This document shows, one piece after another, positions 46,962 to 55,617 of a stretch of DNA of 64,000 nt. The translations under genes were made by a program, and so were the position numbers. How positions within the stretch are numbered: position 1 is the first letter of the stretch; the number at the start of each line of letters is the position of its first letter. Below the pieces are notes generated by a model, which saw only the letters and a program-made list of their open reading frames with translations, ran no database searches and was not told where the DNA came from. The stretch lies in assembly GCF_007747795.1 (NCBI RefSeq), contig NZ_CP036275.1, positions 5,572,001-5,636,000 on the forward strand, read 5' to 3'. The DNA is from Maioricimonas rarisocia. GTDB taxonomy: Bacteria > Planctomycetota > Planctomycetia > Planctomycetales > Planctomycetaceae.

Positions 46962-48041
46962 GTGTTCCACTCATGCTCCCGTCGATCACTGCTGGCGCTG
47001 ACCGTCCTGACGGTCGGCTTGCTGCTGCCGTCCTCACTGCTGGCCGGTCAGACCGATCGCCGACTCGACCTGTACTTCATCGATGTCGAAGGAGGAGCCG
47101 CGACGCTCATCGTCACGCCGGAAGGCGAGTCGATCCTCATCGACTCCGGCTATCCCGACTACGGCGGCCGGGATCTCAACCGCATCCTGCACGTCGTCAC
47201 CGATGTCGCCGGACTCGACCGCATCCACCATGCGGTTGTCTCTCACTGGCACCTGGACCACTACGGCAATCATGCGGCGCTGACGTCCGAGATCGAGATC
47301 GGGAAGTTCTGGGACCGCGGGATCCCCGATGCATTGCAGGAGGACAGGAAATTCGAAGAGCGAATCGCCGCCTACCGCGCCGCTTCTCAAAACGACTCGG
47401 GAACGCTTCGCGCGGGGGATCACTTCGAACTCGATTCGACCGCCGCCCCGCTCTCCGTCACTGTCGCCACAGCCAGCCGCGAAGTCATCGAGAACACCGG
47501 CCAGCCCAACCCGTTCGCCGACCAGCACGAGCCGCGGCCGGAGGATCCGACCGACAATGCGGCCAGCCTGAGCCTGCTGTTCGAATTCGGCGACTTCCGC
47601 TTCCTCTGCTGTGGCGATCTGACCTGGAACATCGAAGCGAAGCTGGTCACCCCCAACAATCCGCTGGGCAAGATCGACCTGTTCATGGTTACGCATCACG
47701 GTCTGCCGACCAGCAACAACCCGGTCCTCGTACAGGCCATCGATCCGGTCGTTGCCGTGATGTGCAACGGGCCGACCAAGGGGGGCCATCCGGACACGAT
47801 CGCCACGCTCCGATCGTGCGAGTCGCTGAAGCATCTGTACCAGCTGCACCGGAACGTCAAGCTCGGTCCCGAAGAGCAGACGCCCAAAGAGTTCATCGCC
47901 AACAGCGAACCGACCGTCAACTGCGAGGGACGGTGGGTGAAAGCGTCCGTTGCCCCCGACGGCAACAGCTACACGGTTCAGATTGGAACCGACGGCAAGG
48001 TGCGCGAGTACCAGACCCGGACGAGCCCGGCCGGCAACTGA
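46962..48041 (+). CDS. Exported MBL-fold protein, ComEC/Rec2-like
   Basis: A 359-residue protein with a signal peptide (hydrophobic LLALTVLTVGLLL, ending near LAGQ). The MBL motif is SHWHLDHYGNH with further ligands in CCGDLTW and VTHHGLPTS. The layout, with DLYFIDVEGGAATLIVTPEG at the start, is that of the stand-alone ComEC/Rec2-type hydrolase domain. Substrate unknown. The start is GTG 46962 with GGAGA eight bases ahead. A strong hairpin follows about 75 nt after the stop, shared with the convergent Cys-rich gene. Confidence 0.85.
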   Translation: MFHSCSRRSLLALTVLTVGLLLPSSLLAGQTDRRLDLYFIDVEGGAATLIVTPEGESILIDSGYPDYGGRDLNRILHVVTDVAGLDRIHHAVVSHWHLDHYGNHAALTSEIEIGKFWDRGIPDALQEDRKFEERIAAYRAASQNDSGTLRAGDHFELDSTAAPLSVTVATASREVIENTGQPNPFADQHEPRPEDPTDNAASLSLLFEFGDFRFLCCGDLTWNIEAKLVTPNNPLGKIDLFMVTHHGLPTSNNPVLVQAIDPVVAVMCNGPTKGGHPDTIATLRSCESLKHLYQLHRNVKLGPEEQTPKEFIANSEPTVNCEGRWVKASVAPDGNSYTVQIGTDGKVREYQTRTSPAGN

Positions 48042-48115
48042 TCAGCGGCAACGGATCAGCCTTCAACCGATCGAGCGGCACCGGCAACGCCGGCAATGGC
48101 AACGGCGCAAAGAAA

Positions 48116-48148
48116 CAGGGGCGGCTCATCCTCGATGAACCGCCCCTG
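48116..48148. terminator. Hairpin between convergent genes
   Basis: Stem CAGGGGCGG / CCGCCCCTG extended by TCAT / ATGA with one mismatch, loop CCTCG. No T run on either side, so termination strength is uncertain. It lies between the MBL gene and the Cys-rich giant. Confidence 0.6.
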
Positions 48149-48229
48149 CGAGAGGCAAGCCACAGTCAGCGTGGTGGACTGTCGTTGCGGGCGCTCAGGG
48201 CCCTCGCCCGCCTGCCGGCATTTGTAACG

Positions 48230-49630
48230 TCATCCTTCGCCGTGGCACGCATCCGGTGCGGCACACGTCACGGGAGCCGCACATCCCGGATCGACCGGGC
48301 AGCACGGGTCCACCGGGCAGCACGGATCAACCGGCACCTGGCGGCACACCACTTTGGGCACGCAACGGGTCTTCTTCACGACGACCGTTCGCGGCACCCG
48401 CTTGCAGCGCGTCTCGTAACGGGTTTCGCAAACCGTCCGCGGCACGCAATAGGGCACCCGACGGGTCCGCGTTTCGCGAACCATCGTGCAGGTCGTGTAA
48501 GGAATCCGCTTCGTACGCGTCTCGCACGTCCACGAGCAGGTCGTGTACGGAACCTGACGCGTCACGCACTCTTCACGCCACGTGCAGGTCGTGTACGGAA
48601 TCCGCTTCGTGCGGCACTCACGCACCATCGTGCAGGTCGTGTAAGGCACGCGGCGGGTCCGCGTCTCGCACGTCCAGGTGCACGTCGTGTAGGGCACGCG
48701 CTTCGTCACCGTGTACGGCACCTGACGGCAGACCGTGTACGGCACGCGGCAGTGCTTCACTTCGTTCACGTAGCGGGTGCAGGTCACCTGCTTCTGAACG
48801 ACCTTCGGGCACCACACGCGACGGCAGACCGTCCGTCCCGGGCACTGCACCTTCTCGACACGGCAGCAGCCTGGCTTGTACACGCAGCAGCAGCCGTTCG
48901 GATCCCAGACGAACGAGCCCGGATCCTGCACACACCGCTCGACAACCGGCCCCGGAACGTACTCCGAAACCGTCTTCCACTCACCACACTGAACGTCCAC
49001 GCACCGCGTCTCGGTGATCGGCTTGCAGACCGTGTAACACACGTCCCGGTAGCACGTGTCCGTCACCGTCCGGTACTGCGTCACGCAGACGTCCCGGTAG
49101 CACGTGCGGTAGCACGGCTTGCGGACCGTGTAGCACACATCCCGGTAGCACGTCTTGTAGCACGGCTTGCAGACCGTGTACGCAACGTCCCGGTAGCATG
49201 TGCGGTAGCACGGCTTGCGGACGCGGCACGTCACCGTCCGGTAGCACGTGCGGTACACCGGCTTGCGAACCGTGTAGCAGACGTCCCGGTAGCACGTCTT
49301 GTAGCACGGCTTGCAGACGGTGTAGCACTCGTTCCGGTAGCACGTGTCGTACACCGTCCGGGTGTACGGTACCGGAATCTTCTCCACGCACGTGTCGTAC
49401 ACCGTCTCACAGTCGGTGTACTCTTCCGTGCACCACACCACGTCGCGAACCGTCTTGTAGCACGGTCCGCTACTCACTCGCGCAGAGCAATAGTCACCAA
49501 CTGGCTGACAGCTCTCTGCTGGACACCATTTGTAGCCGCCCATTCCGCAGAACAGTCCGGCTTCAGCTCCTGCTCCCCCGGTCAACATGACCAAAGTTGC
49601 CACGAGGGGAGCCCACAACATCTGTCTCAT
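48230..49630 (-). CDS. Exported Cys-rich 16-residue-repeat protein (YTV type)
   Basis: A 466-residue protein, signal peptide ending GGAGAEA and mature start GLFCGMGGYKWC. Residues about 85-210 hold seven 16-residue repeats, e.g. YKTCYRDVCYTVRKPC. A central Cys-rich domain (about 215-285, CVQDPG, CCCVYKPGCCR) is followed by five more 16-residue repeats of another type, e.g. VPYTTCTMVRETRTRR (about 320-400), and a tail with three VDPCCP-like units. The YTV motif is known from planctomycete cell-wall proteins, where it is taken to cross-link by disulfides. Both repeat types share the 16-residue period, which suggests extended beta structure. Codon use is G/C-biased as in neighbours. Confidence 0.9.
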   Translation of the reverse strand: MRQMLWAPLVATLVMLTGGAGAEAGLFCGMGGYKWCPAESCQPVGDYCSARVSSGPCYKTVRDVVWCTEEYTDCETVYDTCVEKIPVPYTRTVYDTCYRNECYTVCKPCYKTCYRDVCYTVRKPVYRTCYRTVTCRVRKPCYRTCYRDVAYTVCKPCYKTCYRDVCYTVRKPCYRTCYRDVCVTQYRTVTDTCYRDVCYTVCKPITETRCVDVQCGEWKTVSEYVPGPVVERCVQDPGSFVWDPNGCCCVYKPGCCRVEKVQCPGRTVCRRVWCPKVVQKQVTCTRYVNEVKHCRVPYTVCRQVPYTVTKRVPYTTCTWTCETRTRRVPYTTCTMVRECRTKRIPYTTCTWREECVTRQVPYTTCSWTCETRTKRIPYTTCTMVRETRTRRVPYCVPRTVCETRYETRCKRVPRTVVVKKTRCVPKVVCRQVPVDPCCPVDPCCPVDPGCAAPVTCAAPDACHGEG

Positions 49631-49988
49631 GGCTTTTTGTCCTCTCGGTTCGACCCATTGAACGATGCGAACAAACCTTTCGCCTCGTTGTCATGGTCGA
49701 CCCGTAGCGTCAGCCTGCTTCAGCGAACGTACCTGCCTATCCCTGCTTGCGCACATTCTCATGACCCGCTCTACGCCCTCACCCATACAACCGGAATGAA
49801 GCCACCCGGTCACGAACCGGCCGGCGCGCGCCGGTCCCGTATGTTGAATCGGCCACTCCCCCCTCCAGACTGCACAATCATCTCGACGCATATCACCCTT
49901 CACTCGCCCACAACCCGCATCCCCGCTATGTTTGGCAACTCGGAAACTCGACCTGCAAACGGCTTGCGACGAACTGAAGGAAAACCCA
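49631..49988. other. Divergent region upstream of the YTV-type gene
   Basis: 358 bp. No gene or repeat is supported. It must hold promoters for the YTV-type gene and the TIM-barrel gene; none is clear by eye. Confidence 0.5.
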
Positions 49989-50813
49989 ATGAAATTCGCC
50001 ATCTGCCAGGAACTCTTTGTCGACTGGGACTGGGAACGACAGTGCCGCTTCATCGCCGAAACCGGATACACCGGCATCGAGGTCGCACCGTTCACGCTCG
50101 GCCAGGAACCGCTCTCACTTCCGGCTGACCAGCGACGGCAGATGCGCGACGTTGCCACCGACTGCGGGCTCGAGGTTGTCGGACTGCACTGGCTGCTGGC
50201 GAAGACCGAGGGTTTGCATCTCACCACCGCCGACGCCGCCGTGCGCAAACGGACCGCCGAGTACCTCATGGGACTGGCCGACCTGTGCGCCGACCTGGGT
50301 GGCGACGTGATGGTCTTCGGATCCCCCCCGCAGCGCAATCTCGAAGAGGGCGTCGACCACGAACAGGCGATGGCTCATGCCGCCGAGATCTTCACCGCCT
50401 GCATGCCTCACTTCGCCGATCGTGGTGTCACGTTGTGCATGGAACCACTCACCACGAAAGAGACCGACTTCTGCAACACGTGCGCTGACGCCGCGCGGCT
50501 GATCGAGATGGTCGACCATCCCAACATTGCATTGCACCAGGACGTCAAAGCGATGCTTGGCGAAGAGACACCCATCCCCGAACTGATCGATCGTTTCAGC
50601 GCGCTCACGCGTCACTTCCACGTCAACGACAGCAACCTGCTTGGGCCCGGCATGGGCGAAACGGATTACCATCCCATCTTCGATGCGCTGCAGCGCAGTG
50701 GTTACGACGGATGGGTTTCGGTCGAAGTTTTCGACTACTCGCCTGGTGCAGAAGAAATTGCACGGCAAAGCCTCGGCTACATGCGCCGCATACTCGATGA
50801 CGTTCAAGCATGA
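49989..50813 (+). CDS. Sugar phosphate isomerase/epimerase (TIM barrel)
   Basis: A 274-residue AP_endonuc_2 family protein. Landmarks: TGYTGIEVAPF at the second strand, VGLHWLL, GGDVMVFGSPPQR, LCMEPLTTKETDF with the metal Glu, ALHQDVKAM with the Asp/His pair, RHFHVNDSN and WVSVEVFDYSPG with the last Glu. The complete ligand set suggests an active metal enzyme of the Hyi/tagatose-epimerase branch. ATG 49989 follows AAGGAAAA. Single gene. Confidence 0.87.
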   Translation: MKFAICQELFVDWDWERQCRFIAETGYTGIEVAPFTLGQEPLSLPADQRRQMRDVATDCGLEVVGLHWLLAKTEGLHLTTADAAVRKRTAEYLMGLADLCADLGGDVMVFGSPPQRNLEEGVDHEQAMAHAAEIFTACMPHFADRGVTLCMEPLTTKETDFCNTCADAARLIEMVDHPNIALHQDVKAMLGEETPIPELIDRFSALTRHFHVNDSNLLGPGMGETDYHPIFDALQRSGYDGWVSVEVFDYSPGAEEIARQSLGYMRRILDDVQA

Positions 50814-50957
50814 TGACGCATTGCTTCGGAATAGCCTTGAAAACAAGTGCTTTCACGCATCATGACCACAACGTCACACAACAGGGCGCTACCGCGAAGC
50901 AAGCAGTTGTCGCAAGTCGGCGAACAGGGTGAACGTGCGAAACAGTGCAAATATGGG

Positions 50958-50985
50958 TTGCACGCATAACACCTTTTTGTAGTAT
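50958..50985 (+). promoter_or_regulatory. Candidate sigma-70-like promoter for histone-like gene
   Basis: TTGCAC (50958-50963) and TAGTAT (50980-50985) with a 16-bp spacer, in a stretch of clearly lower GC than its surroundings. It would give a leader of about 190 nt before the GTG at 51180. Confidence 0.35.
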
Positions 50986-51179
50986 TTCCCGCATTACGTG
51001 TAAGTGCTTGCGGTTCAACGAGTGTCACAGTGTTGCCACGAGAAACGACAGGCGCGAACACGCGATCTACCACGGTTGGTGGATCGGAAGGGAATCGTCT
51101 TACGTGGTTGTTCTCGCCAGACACAGCCCGGTAGCCGCGGCAGAACATCCACCACGGGGCTCTTGGAAGGAGGAGTACT

Positions 51180-51449
51180 GTGGCCAAGAAGAAGTCAGCA
51201 AAGAAGGCCGTCAAGAAAAAGGCCGTGAAGAAGAAGGCGGTCAAGCGGACGGTGAAGAAGGCTGCCAAGAAGAAGGCAACCAAGAAGAAAGCCGTCAAGA
51301 AGAAGGCCGTGAAGAAGAAGGCCACCAAGAAGAAGGCCACCAAGAAGAAGGCCGCAAAGAAGAAGGCCGCAAAGAAGAAGGCCACCAAGAAAAAGGCCAC
51401 GAAGAAGAAGGCCACCAAGAAGAAGACCACCCGCAAGAAGACTCGCTGA
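51180..51449 (+). CDS. Histone H1-like Lys/Ala repeat protein
   Basis: An 89-residue, extremely basic protein made almost wholly of KKA-type units (MAKKKSAKKAVKKKAV and so on), with Thr or Val in third positions and a RKKTR end. It resembles the C-terminal tail of histone H1 and chlamydial Hc1/bordetella BpH1 proteins, which bind DNA and compact nucleoids. The start is GTG 51180 with GGAGGAG five bases upstream, a very strong site. The coding DNA is a 9-15-bp quasi-repeat of AAGAAGGCC. A perfect hairpin terminator follows. Confidence 0.9.
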   Translation: MAKKKSAKKAVKKKAVKKKAVKRTVKKAAKKKATKKKAVKKKAVKKKATKKKATKKKAAKKKAAKKKATKKKATKKKATKKKTTRKKTR

Positions 51450-51484
51450 GAACTTCACGGGTGTCACATGTGCTACAACAAAGC

Positions 51485-51518
51485 GAAGCGGTCGGGACTT
51501 CTCGACCGCTTCCTTTTT
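51485..51518 (+). terminator. Intrinsic terminator of the histone-like gene
   Basis: Perfect 10-bp stem GAAGCGGTCG / CGACCGCTTC with loop GGACTTCT, followed by CTTTTTG. 35 nt after the stop and before the convergent rnc stop at 51541. Confidence 0.93.
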
Positions 51519-51540
51519 GCGCCCACTGCAACGACCTGCC

Positions 51541-52269
51541 TCAGTCCACCGGCTCCGGTGGCTCTTTCCCTTCGATCTGGAACAGGGCATTGTTCGCCGC
51601 ACGCTGTTCGGCCGTCTTCTTGCTCGGCCCCCACGCGGCTTCGAACACCCGCGCCCCGATCATCGCCGAGACCTTGAAGCACTTCGAATGGTCCGGCCCC
51701 TTCTCGTCCAGCACCGAGTAGACCGGCGTCTCTCCGTACGCCTTCTGCGAGAGTTGCTGCAGCAGACTCTTGTAGTTGACGCCCGTCGCCGACTCGGCCG
51801 CACGGTTCATTTCGTCACCAATCGCCCGCAGCACGAACTCCTTGGTCACCTGCAGGCCGCCGTCCAGATGCATCGCTCCCACGACCGCTTCGAAGACGGC
51901 CGCCAGGATCGAGCCCGGCACGCGATCGCGGTGCGCGACACCTTTGCCCAGTCGCAGAAACGCCTGCAGCCCCAGCCGACGTGTCAGCCGGGCGCATGTG
52001 GCCCGGCTCACCACGACCGACTTGATCCGGGTCAGTTCCCCCTCCGGACTTTCGGGGTACTGCTCGAACAGCGCCTCGCAGACGATTGTTCCCAGGATCG
52101 CATCCCCCAGAAACTCGAGTCGCTCGTTCGAATCCAGCCGCGTTCGCGACACGGAAGAATGGGTGAGCGCGCGACGAAGCAGCACCCGATCGCGAAAACG
52201 GTACTGCAGCACCGCTTCACATTCGTCGAGCTGTGCCTCGGTGAAGTCGTCCGGTGGCACATCTGCCAT
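51541..52269 (-). CDS. rnc: Ribonuclease III
   Basis: Cuts double-stranded RNA in rRNA and mRNA processing. The 242-residue protein has the signature NERLEFLGDAIL near residues 48-59, the downstream catalytic Glu in FEAVVGAMHLDGG, and a C-terminal dsRNA-binding domain (about 162-232: NYKSLLQQLSQKAYG, then KKTAEQRAANNAL). Single gene, convergent with the histone-like gene and divergent from lutA. Confidence 0.95.
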   Translation of the reverse strand: MADVPPDDFTEAQLDECEAVLQYRFRDRVLLRRALTHSSVSRTRLDSNERLEFLGDAILGTIVCEALFEQYPESPEGELTRIKSVVVSRATCARLTRRLGLQAFLRLGKGVAHRDRVPGSILAAVFEAVVGAMHLDGGLQVTKEFVLRAIGDEMNRAAESATGVNYKSLLQQLSQKAYGETPVYSVLDEKGPDHSKCFKVSAMIGARVFEAAWGPSKKTAEQRAANNALFQIEGKEPPEPVD

Positions 52270-52521
52270 GCGACGACGGCTCCCGCTGAAGACTCTCGCA
52301 GGGATGGACAGGACGCGAATCAGATGCCGCGAGACCCGCAGAAACGCGCGTCTGGAAGTTTAAAGCGGTCCTCCCGGCTGTGTCAATTTGCTCCCCTATC
52401 CTGCAGATGCGTCCTTTGCCCGGCTCCTCCGGTCACCGAACCCGTCCCGGAACGGTTCCGGTCGGTTCGATTCCTGCCCTTCCGCGGCTACAATTCATCG
52501 TAACCCGAATGACCAACAGTG

Positions 52522-53301
52522 ATGAGCACCATGCGCGTCGGACTCTTCATCCCCTGCTACATCGACCAGCTCTACCCCGATGTCGGGCTGGCCACGCTCG
52601 AACTCCTGCAGCGTTTCGGCTGCGACGTCGACTACCCGGAAGCGCAGACCTGCTGCGGTCAGCCGATGGCCAACACCGGCTGCTGGGACGACGCACGCCC
52701 CCTCGCCCGGCATTTCGTCCGCACCTTTGCCGACTACGACCATATCGTCTGCCCCTCCGGCAGCTGCGCCGCCATGGTCGTGCACCACTACCACGACCTG
52801 CTGCACGACGATCCCACGTACGAAGCGGTCCGCAAGAAGACCTGGGAACTCTGCCAGTTCCTCGTCGACGTCCTCGACGTCCAGGACTTCGGCGACATCC
52901 GCTTTCCCCACCGCGTGGGGCTTCACAACAGTTGTCACGGACTCCGCGAACTGCGGCTCGGCAGCTCCTCCGAACGGATGGATGCCCCTTTCAGCAAGGT
53001 CCGTCAGTTACTCGAGAAGATCGACGGCGTCGAGATCGTCGAACTCGACCGACCGGACGAGTGCTGCGGCTTCGGCGGGACATTCGCCGTCTCCGAAGAA
53101 GCGGTCTCCTGCATGATGGGCCTGGACCGTATCCACGATCACGAGCAGGCCGGGGCCGAAGTCATCACGGCCGGCGACATGTCCTGCCTGATGCACCTTC
53201 AGGGGCTGATCCAGCGGCAGCACAAGCCGCTCCGCATCATGCACATCGCGCAGATCCTCGCCGGCCGCTCCCCCGAACCGGTCGAGACCGCCACGCGCTG
53301 A
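52522..53301 (+). CDS. lutA: LutA-like Fe-S/CCG-domain oxidoreductase subunit
   Basis: A 259-residue protein with two cysteine-rich CCG domains: the first with PCYIDQLYPDVG and TCCGQP, the second with HNSCHGLRE and DECCGFGGTF. This fits LutA (YkgE) of the LutABC L-lactate oxidising complex, where it is thought to carry an Fe-S cluster. Start codons GTG 52519, ATG 52522 and ATG 52531 are all possible and no clear ribosome site separates them. A methyltransferase gene lies between it and lutB. Confidence 0.88.
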   Translation: MSTMRVGLFIPCYIDQLYPDVGLATLELLQRFGCDVDYPEAQTCCGQPMANTGCWDDARPLARHFVRTFADYDHIVCPSGSCAAMVVHHYHDLLHDDPTYEAVRKKTWELCQFLVDVLDVQDFGDIRFPHRVGLHNSCHGLRELRLGSSSERMDAPFSKVRQLLEKIDGVEIVELDRPDECCGFGGTFAVSEEAVSCMMGLDRIHDHEQAGAEVITAGDMSCLMHLQGLIQRQHKPLRIMHIAQILAGRSPEPVETATR

Positions 53302-53327
53302 ACCTCCCACACAACCGGAGCCCACTC

Positions 53328-54089
53328 ATGTCCACCTTGCCCCGCCTCCTGACGCTCCTGCTGGTACTCGCTGCCGCCGCAGTGTCCAGGCCGGCCTCGG
53401 CGCAGGAGAAGAGCGTCAATCCGGGCATCAACAAGTCGTTCGAAGACCCCGACGTCGATCAGTTCGTCGATCGTTTCGAGCGGGAAGGCCGCGACGTCTT
53501 CGACCACCAGAACGAGATCCTCGAGGCGATCGGCCTCAAGCCGGGAATGGTCGTCGCCGACATCGGTGCCGGCACCGGACTGTTCTCCCGCAAGTTTGCC
53601 CGTGCCGTCGGGCCGGAAGGTCAGGTCTTTGCCGTCGACATCGCGGAGAAGTTTGTCCGCCACGTCGAGTCGACCGCCCGCGAGGCCGGCCTGACCAATG
53701 TGGTCGGTGTCGTTGCCGGAGCCGACGCGGTCAATCTGCCCCCCGCATCGGTCGATCTGGCCTTCATCTGCGACACCTACCATCACTTCGAGTTTCCGAC
53801 GAAAACGATGCAGTCGCTTCATCGGGCCCTGCGTCCCGGCGGCGAGGTGATCCTGATCGATTTCATCCGGATCGAAGGGGTCAGCGACGACTGGATCCTC
53901 GGACATGTCCGGGCCGATCAGGAAACATTCACCCGCGAGATCACCGCGACCGGCTTCCGCCAGGTTGAAGATCGGAAGGGACTTCTCGACGAATCCTACT
54001 TCGTCCGGTTCCGCAAAGTCCCCGCCCCGCAGGCCGAAGCCGTTCCGCCCCCGCCCCCCACACCGGCACCACTGACAACGGCCTCCTGA
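53328..54089 (+). CDS. Predicted exported SAM-dependent methyltransferase
   Basis: A 253-residue class I methyltransferase with motif I VVADIGAGTGLFSRKFA, the acidic VFAVDIAEKF, and a post-I ICDTYHHFEFP. Unusually, the first 25 residues (MSTLPRLLTLLLVLAAAAV, then SRPASAQE) form a clear signal peptide with an AxA cleavage site. The C-terminus is Pro-rich. Since S-adenosylmethionine is cytosolic, an exported enzyme of this type is odd; some planctomycete homologues share this trait. ATG 53328 follows CCGGAG. It lies 26 nt after lutA and 79 nt before lutB. Confidence 0.85.
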   Translation: MSTLPRLLTLLLVLAAAAVSRPASAQEKSVNPGINKSFEDPDVDQFVDRFEREGRDVFDHQNEILEAIGLKPGMVVADIGAGTGLFSRKFARAVGPEGQVFAVDIAEKFVRHVESTAREAGLTNVVGVVAGADAVNLPPASVDLAFICDTYHHFEFPTKTMQSLHRALRPGGEVILIDFIRIEGVSDDWILGHVRADQETFTREITATGFRQVEDRKGLLDESYFVRFRKVPAPQAEAVPPPPPTPAPLTTAS

Positions 54090-54168
54090 CGCCGGCGACA
54101 GACAGCGACACCCGGCGGGCCTACAATGGAAAGACCGCACCTTTCCCCAACGTCAGACGATCGAACTC

Positions 54169-55548
54169 ATGGCGACAGCGACCTCACACCCGGCCGAAGC
54201 CGCCCGCTTCATTCAGAACAACGAACGCGCCCACTGGCACGACCAGTCCCTCTGGTTCGTACGGGCCAAGCGCGACAAGGCCGCCTCGACACTCCCTGAG
54301 TGGGAACAGCTCCGCGAGACCGCCTCGCAGATCAAGCTCTCCACCATGTCGCGGCTGGCCGACCTGCTCGAACAGTTCGAGGAGAACGCGCGTCGGCAGG
54401 GCGCCATCGTCCACTGGGCCCGCGACGCTGCCGAACACAACGAGATCGTGCTCTCGATTCTCCAGCAGCACAACGTCAAACGCGTCGTCAAAAGCAAGTC
54501 GATGCTGACCGAAGAGTGCCACCTCAACCCCTACCTCGAGCGACACGGCCTCGAAGTCGTCGATACCGACCTGGGTGAGTGGATCGTCCAGCTTCGCCAG
54601 GAGCCCCCCAGCCACATCGTCATGCCCGCCATCCATACCAAGCGGGAAGAGATCGGCGAGCTGTTCCATCAGCACATCGGCACCGAGAAGGGGGCGACTG
54701 ACCCCAACTACCTCGCCCGGGCCGCGAGACATGAACTCCGCCAGCGGTTCATCAACGCCGATGCCGGCATCACCGGCGTCAACTTCGCCATTGCCGAGAC
54801 CGGCGGCTTCGTCGTCTGCACGAACGAGGGGAATGCCGACCTGGGCACGTCGCTTCCCAACCTGCACATCGCCTGCATGGGCATCGAAAAGCTGATCCCG
54901 CAGGCAAAAGACCTGAGCGTCTTCCTCCGCCTGCTCGCCCGGTCCGCAACCGGCCAGCCGATCACGACCTACAGCAGTCACTTCCACGGTCCCCGGGGAC
55001 GTCACTGCGAGATGCACATCGTGATTGTCGACAACGGTCGCAGCGACATCCTCGCCAGCGACGACTTCCGACGCTCGCTCAACTGCATCCGCTGCGGTGC
55101 CTGCATGAACACCTGCCCGGTCTACCGGCGGTCCGGCGGACACAGCTACCACAACACCGTTCCCGGCCCGATCGGTTCGATCCTCGGGCCGTCCCAGGAT
55201 CCCGAGAAGCACTCCACACTACCGTACGCCTGCAGCCTGTGCGGCTCCTGCAGCGACGTCTGCCCGGTCAAGATCGACCTGCACCAGCAGCTCTACACCT
55301 GGCGGAGCAAGCTGGTTATGAAGGGCCTGCTGCCGCGATCCAAGCGGTGGTCGATGAAGATGGCCGGCAAGGTCCTCGGTTCCCCGTGGCTGTACCGCAC
55401 GGCAGGCAGGATCGGTCGCTTCCTCGTGCCGAAGCTCCCCCGATTCCTGGTCTACAACCGGCTGAACCCGTGGGGCCGCCAGCGCGAGCTGCCGCCCATG
55501 CCCCGCAAGAGCTTCCGCGACCTGTATCGACAGCGGAAAGAGTCCTGA
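54169..55548 (+). CDS. lutB: LutB-like iron-sulfur lactate-utilisation protein
   Basis: A 459-residue protein with an N-terminal LUD domain (VKSKSMLTEECHLNPYLE, then AETGGFVVCTNEGNADL) and two [4Fe-4S] ferredoxin motifs, CIRCGACMNTCPVY and CSLCGSCSDVCPVKID, then a helical tail. This is LutB of the L-lactate dehydrogenase complex. The third gene lutC is missing: the next gene is on the other strand. LutC may be elsewhere. Confidence 0.92.
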   Translation: MATATSHPAEAARFIQNNERAHWHDQSLWFVRAKRDKAASTLPEWEQLRETASQIKLSTMSRLADLLEQFEENARRQGAIVHWARDAAEHNEIVLSILQQHNVKRVVKSKSMLTEECHLNPYLERHGLEVVDTDLGEWIVQLRQEPPSHIVMPAIHTKREEIGELFHQHIGTEKGATDPNYLARAARHELRQRFINADAGITGVNFAIAETGGFVVCTNEGNADLGTSLPNLHIACMGIEKLIPQAKDLSVFLRLLARSATGQPITTYSSHFHGPRGRHCEMHIVIVDNGRSDILASDDFRRSLNCIRCGACMNTCPVYRRSGGHSYHNTVPGPIGSILGPSQDPEKHSTLPYACSLCGSCSDVCPVKIDLHQQLYTWRSKLVMKGLLPRSKRWSMKMAGKVLGSPWLYRTAGRIGRFLVPKLPRFLVYNRLNPWGRQRELPPMPRKSFRDLYRQRKES

Positions 55549-55617
55549 GGCTCGAGATGCGAGGCGTGAGTTCGCGACTTCAACGCCCGCCGACCGCGAT
55601 CGGTGCGTGGCCTCAGG

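Noticed and set aside
46739-50128. Very long plus-strand open frame (over 1,100 codons) through the YTV-type region
   Set aside because: It runs antisense to the repeat gene and through intergenic DNA, has Arg/His/Ala-rich composition typical of shadow frames in high-GC DNA, and overlaps the MBL gene in a different frame.
50804-51436. Phe/Ala/Val-rich open frame antisense to the histone-like gene
   Set aside because: It is the reverse of AAG/GCC repeats; the plus strand has the ribosome site and terminator.
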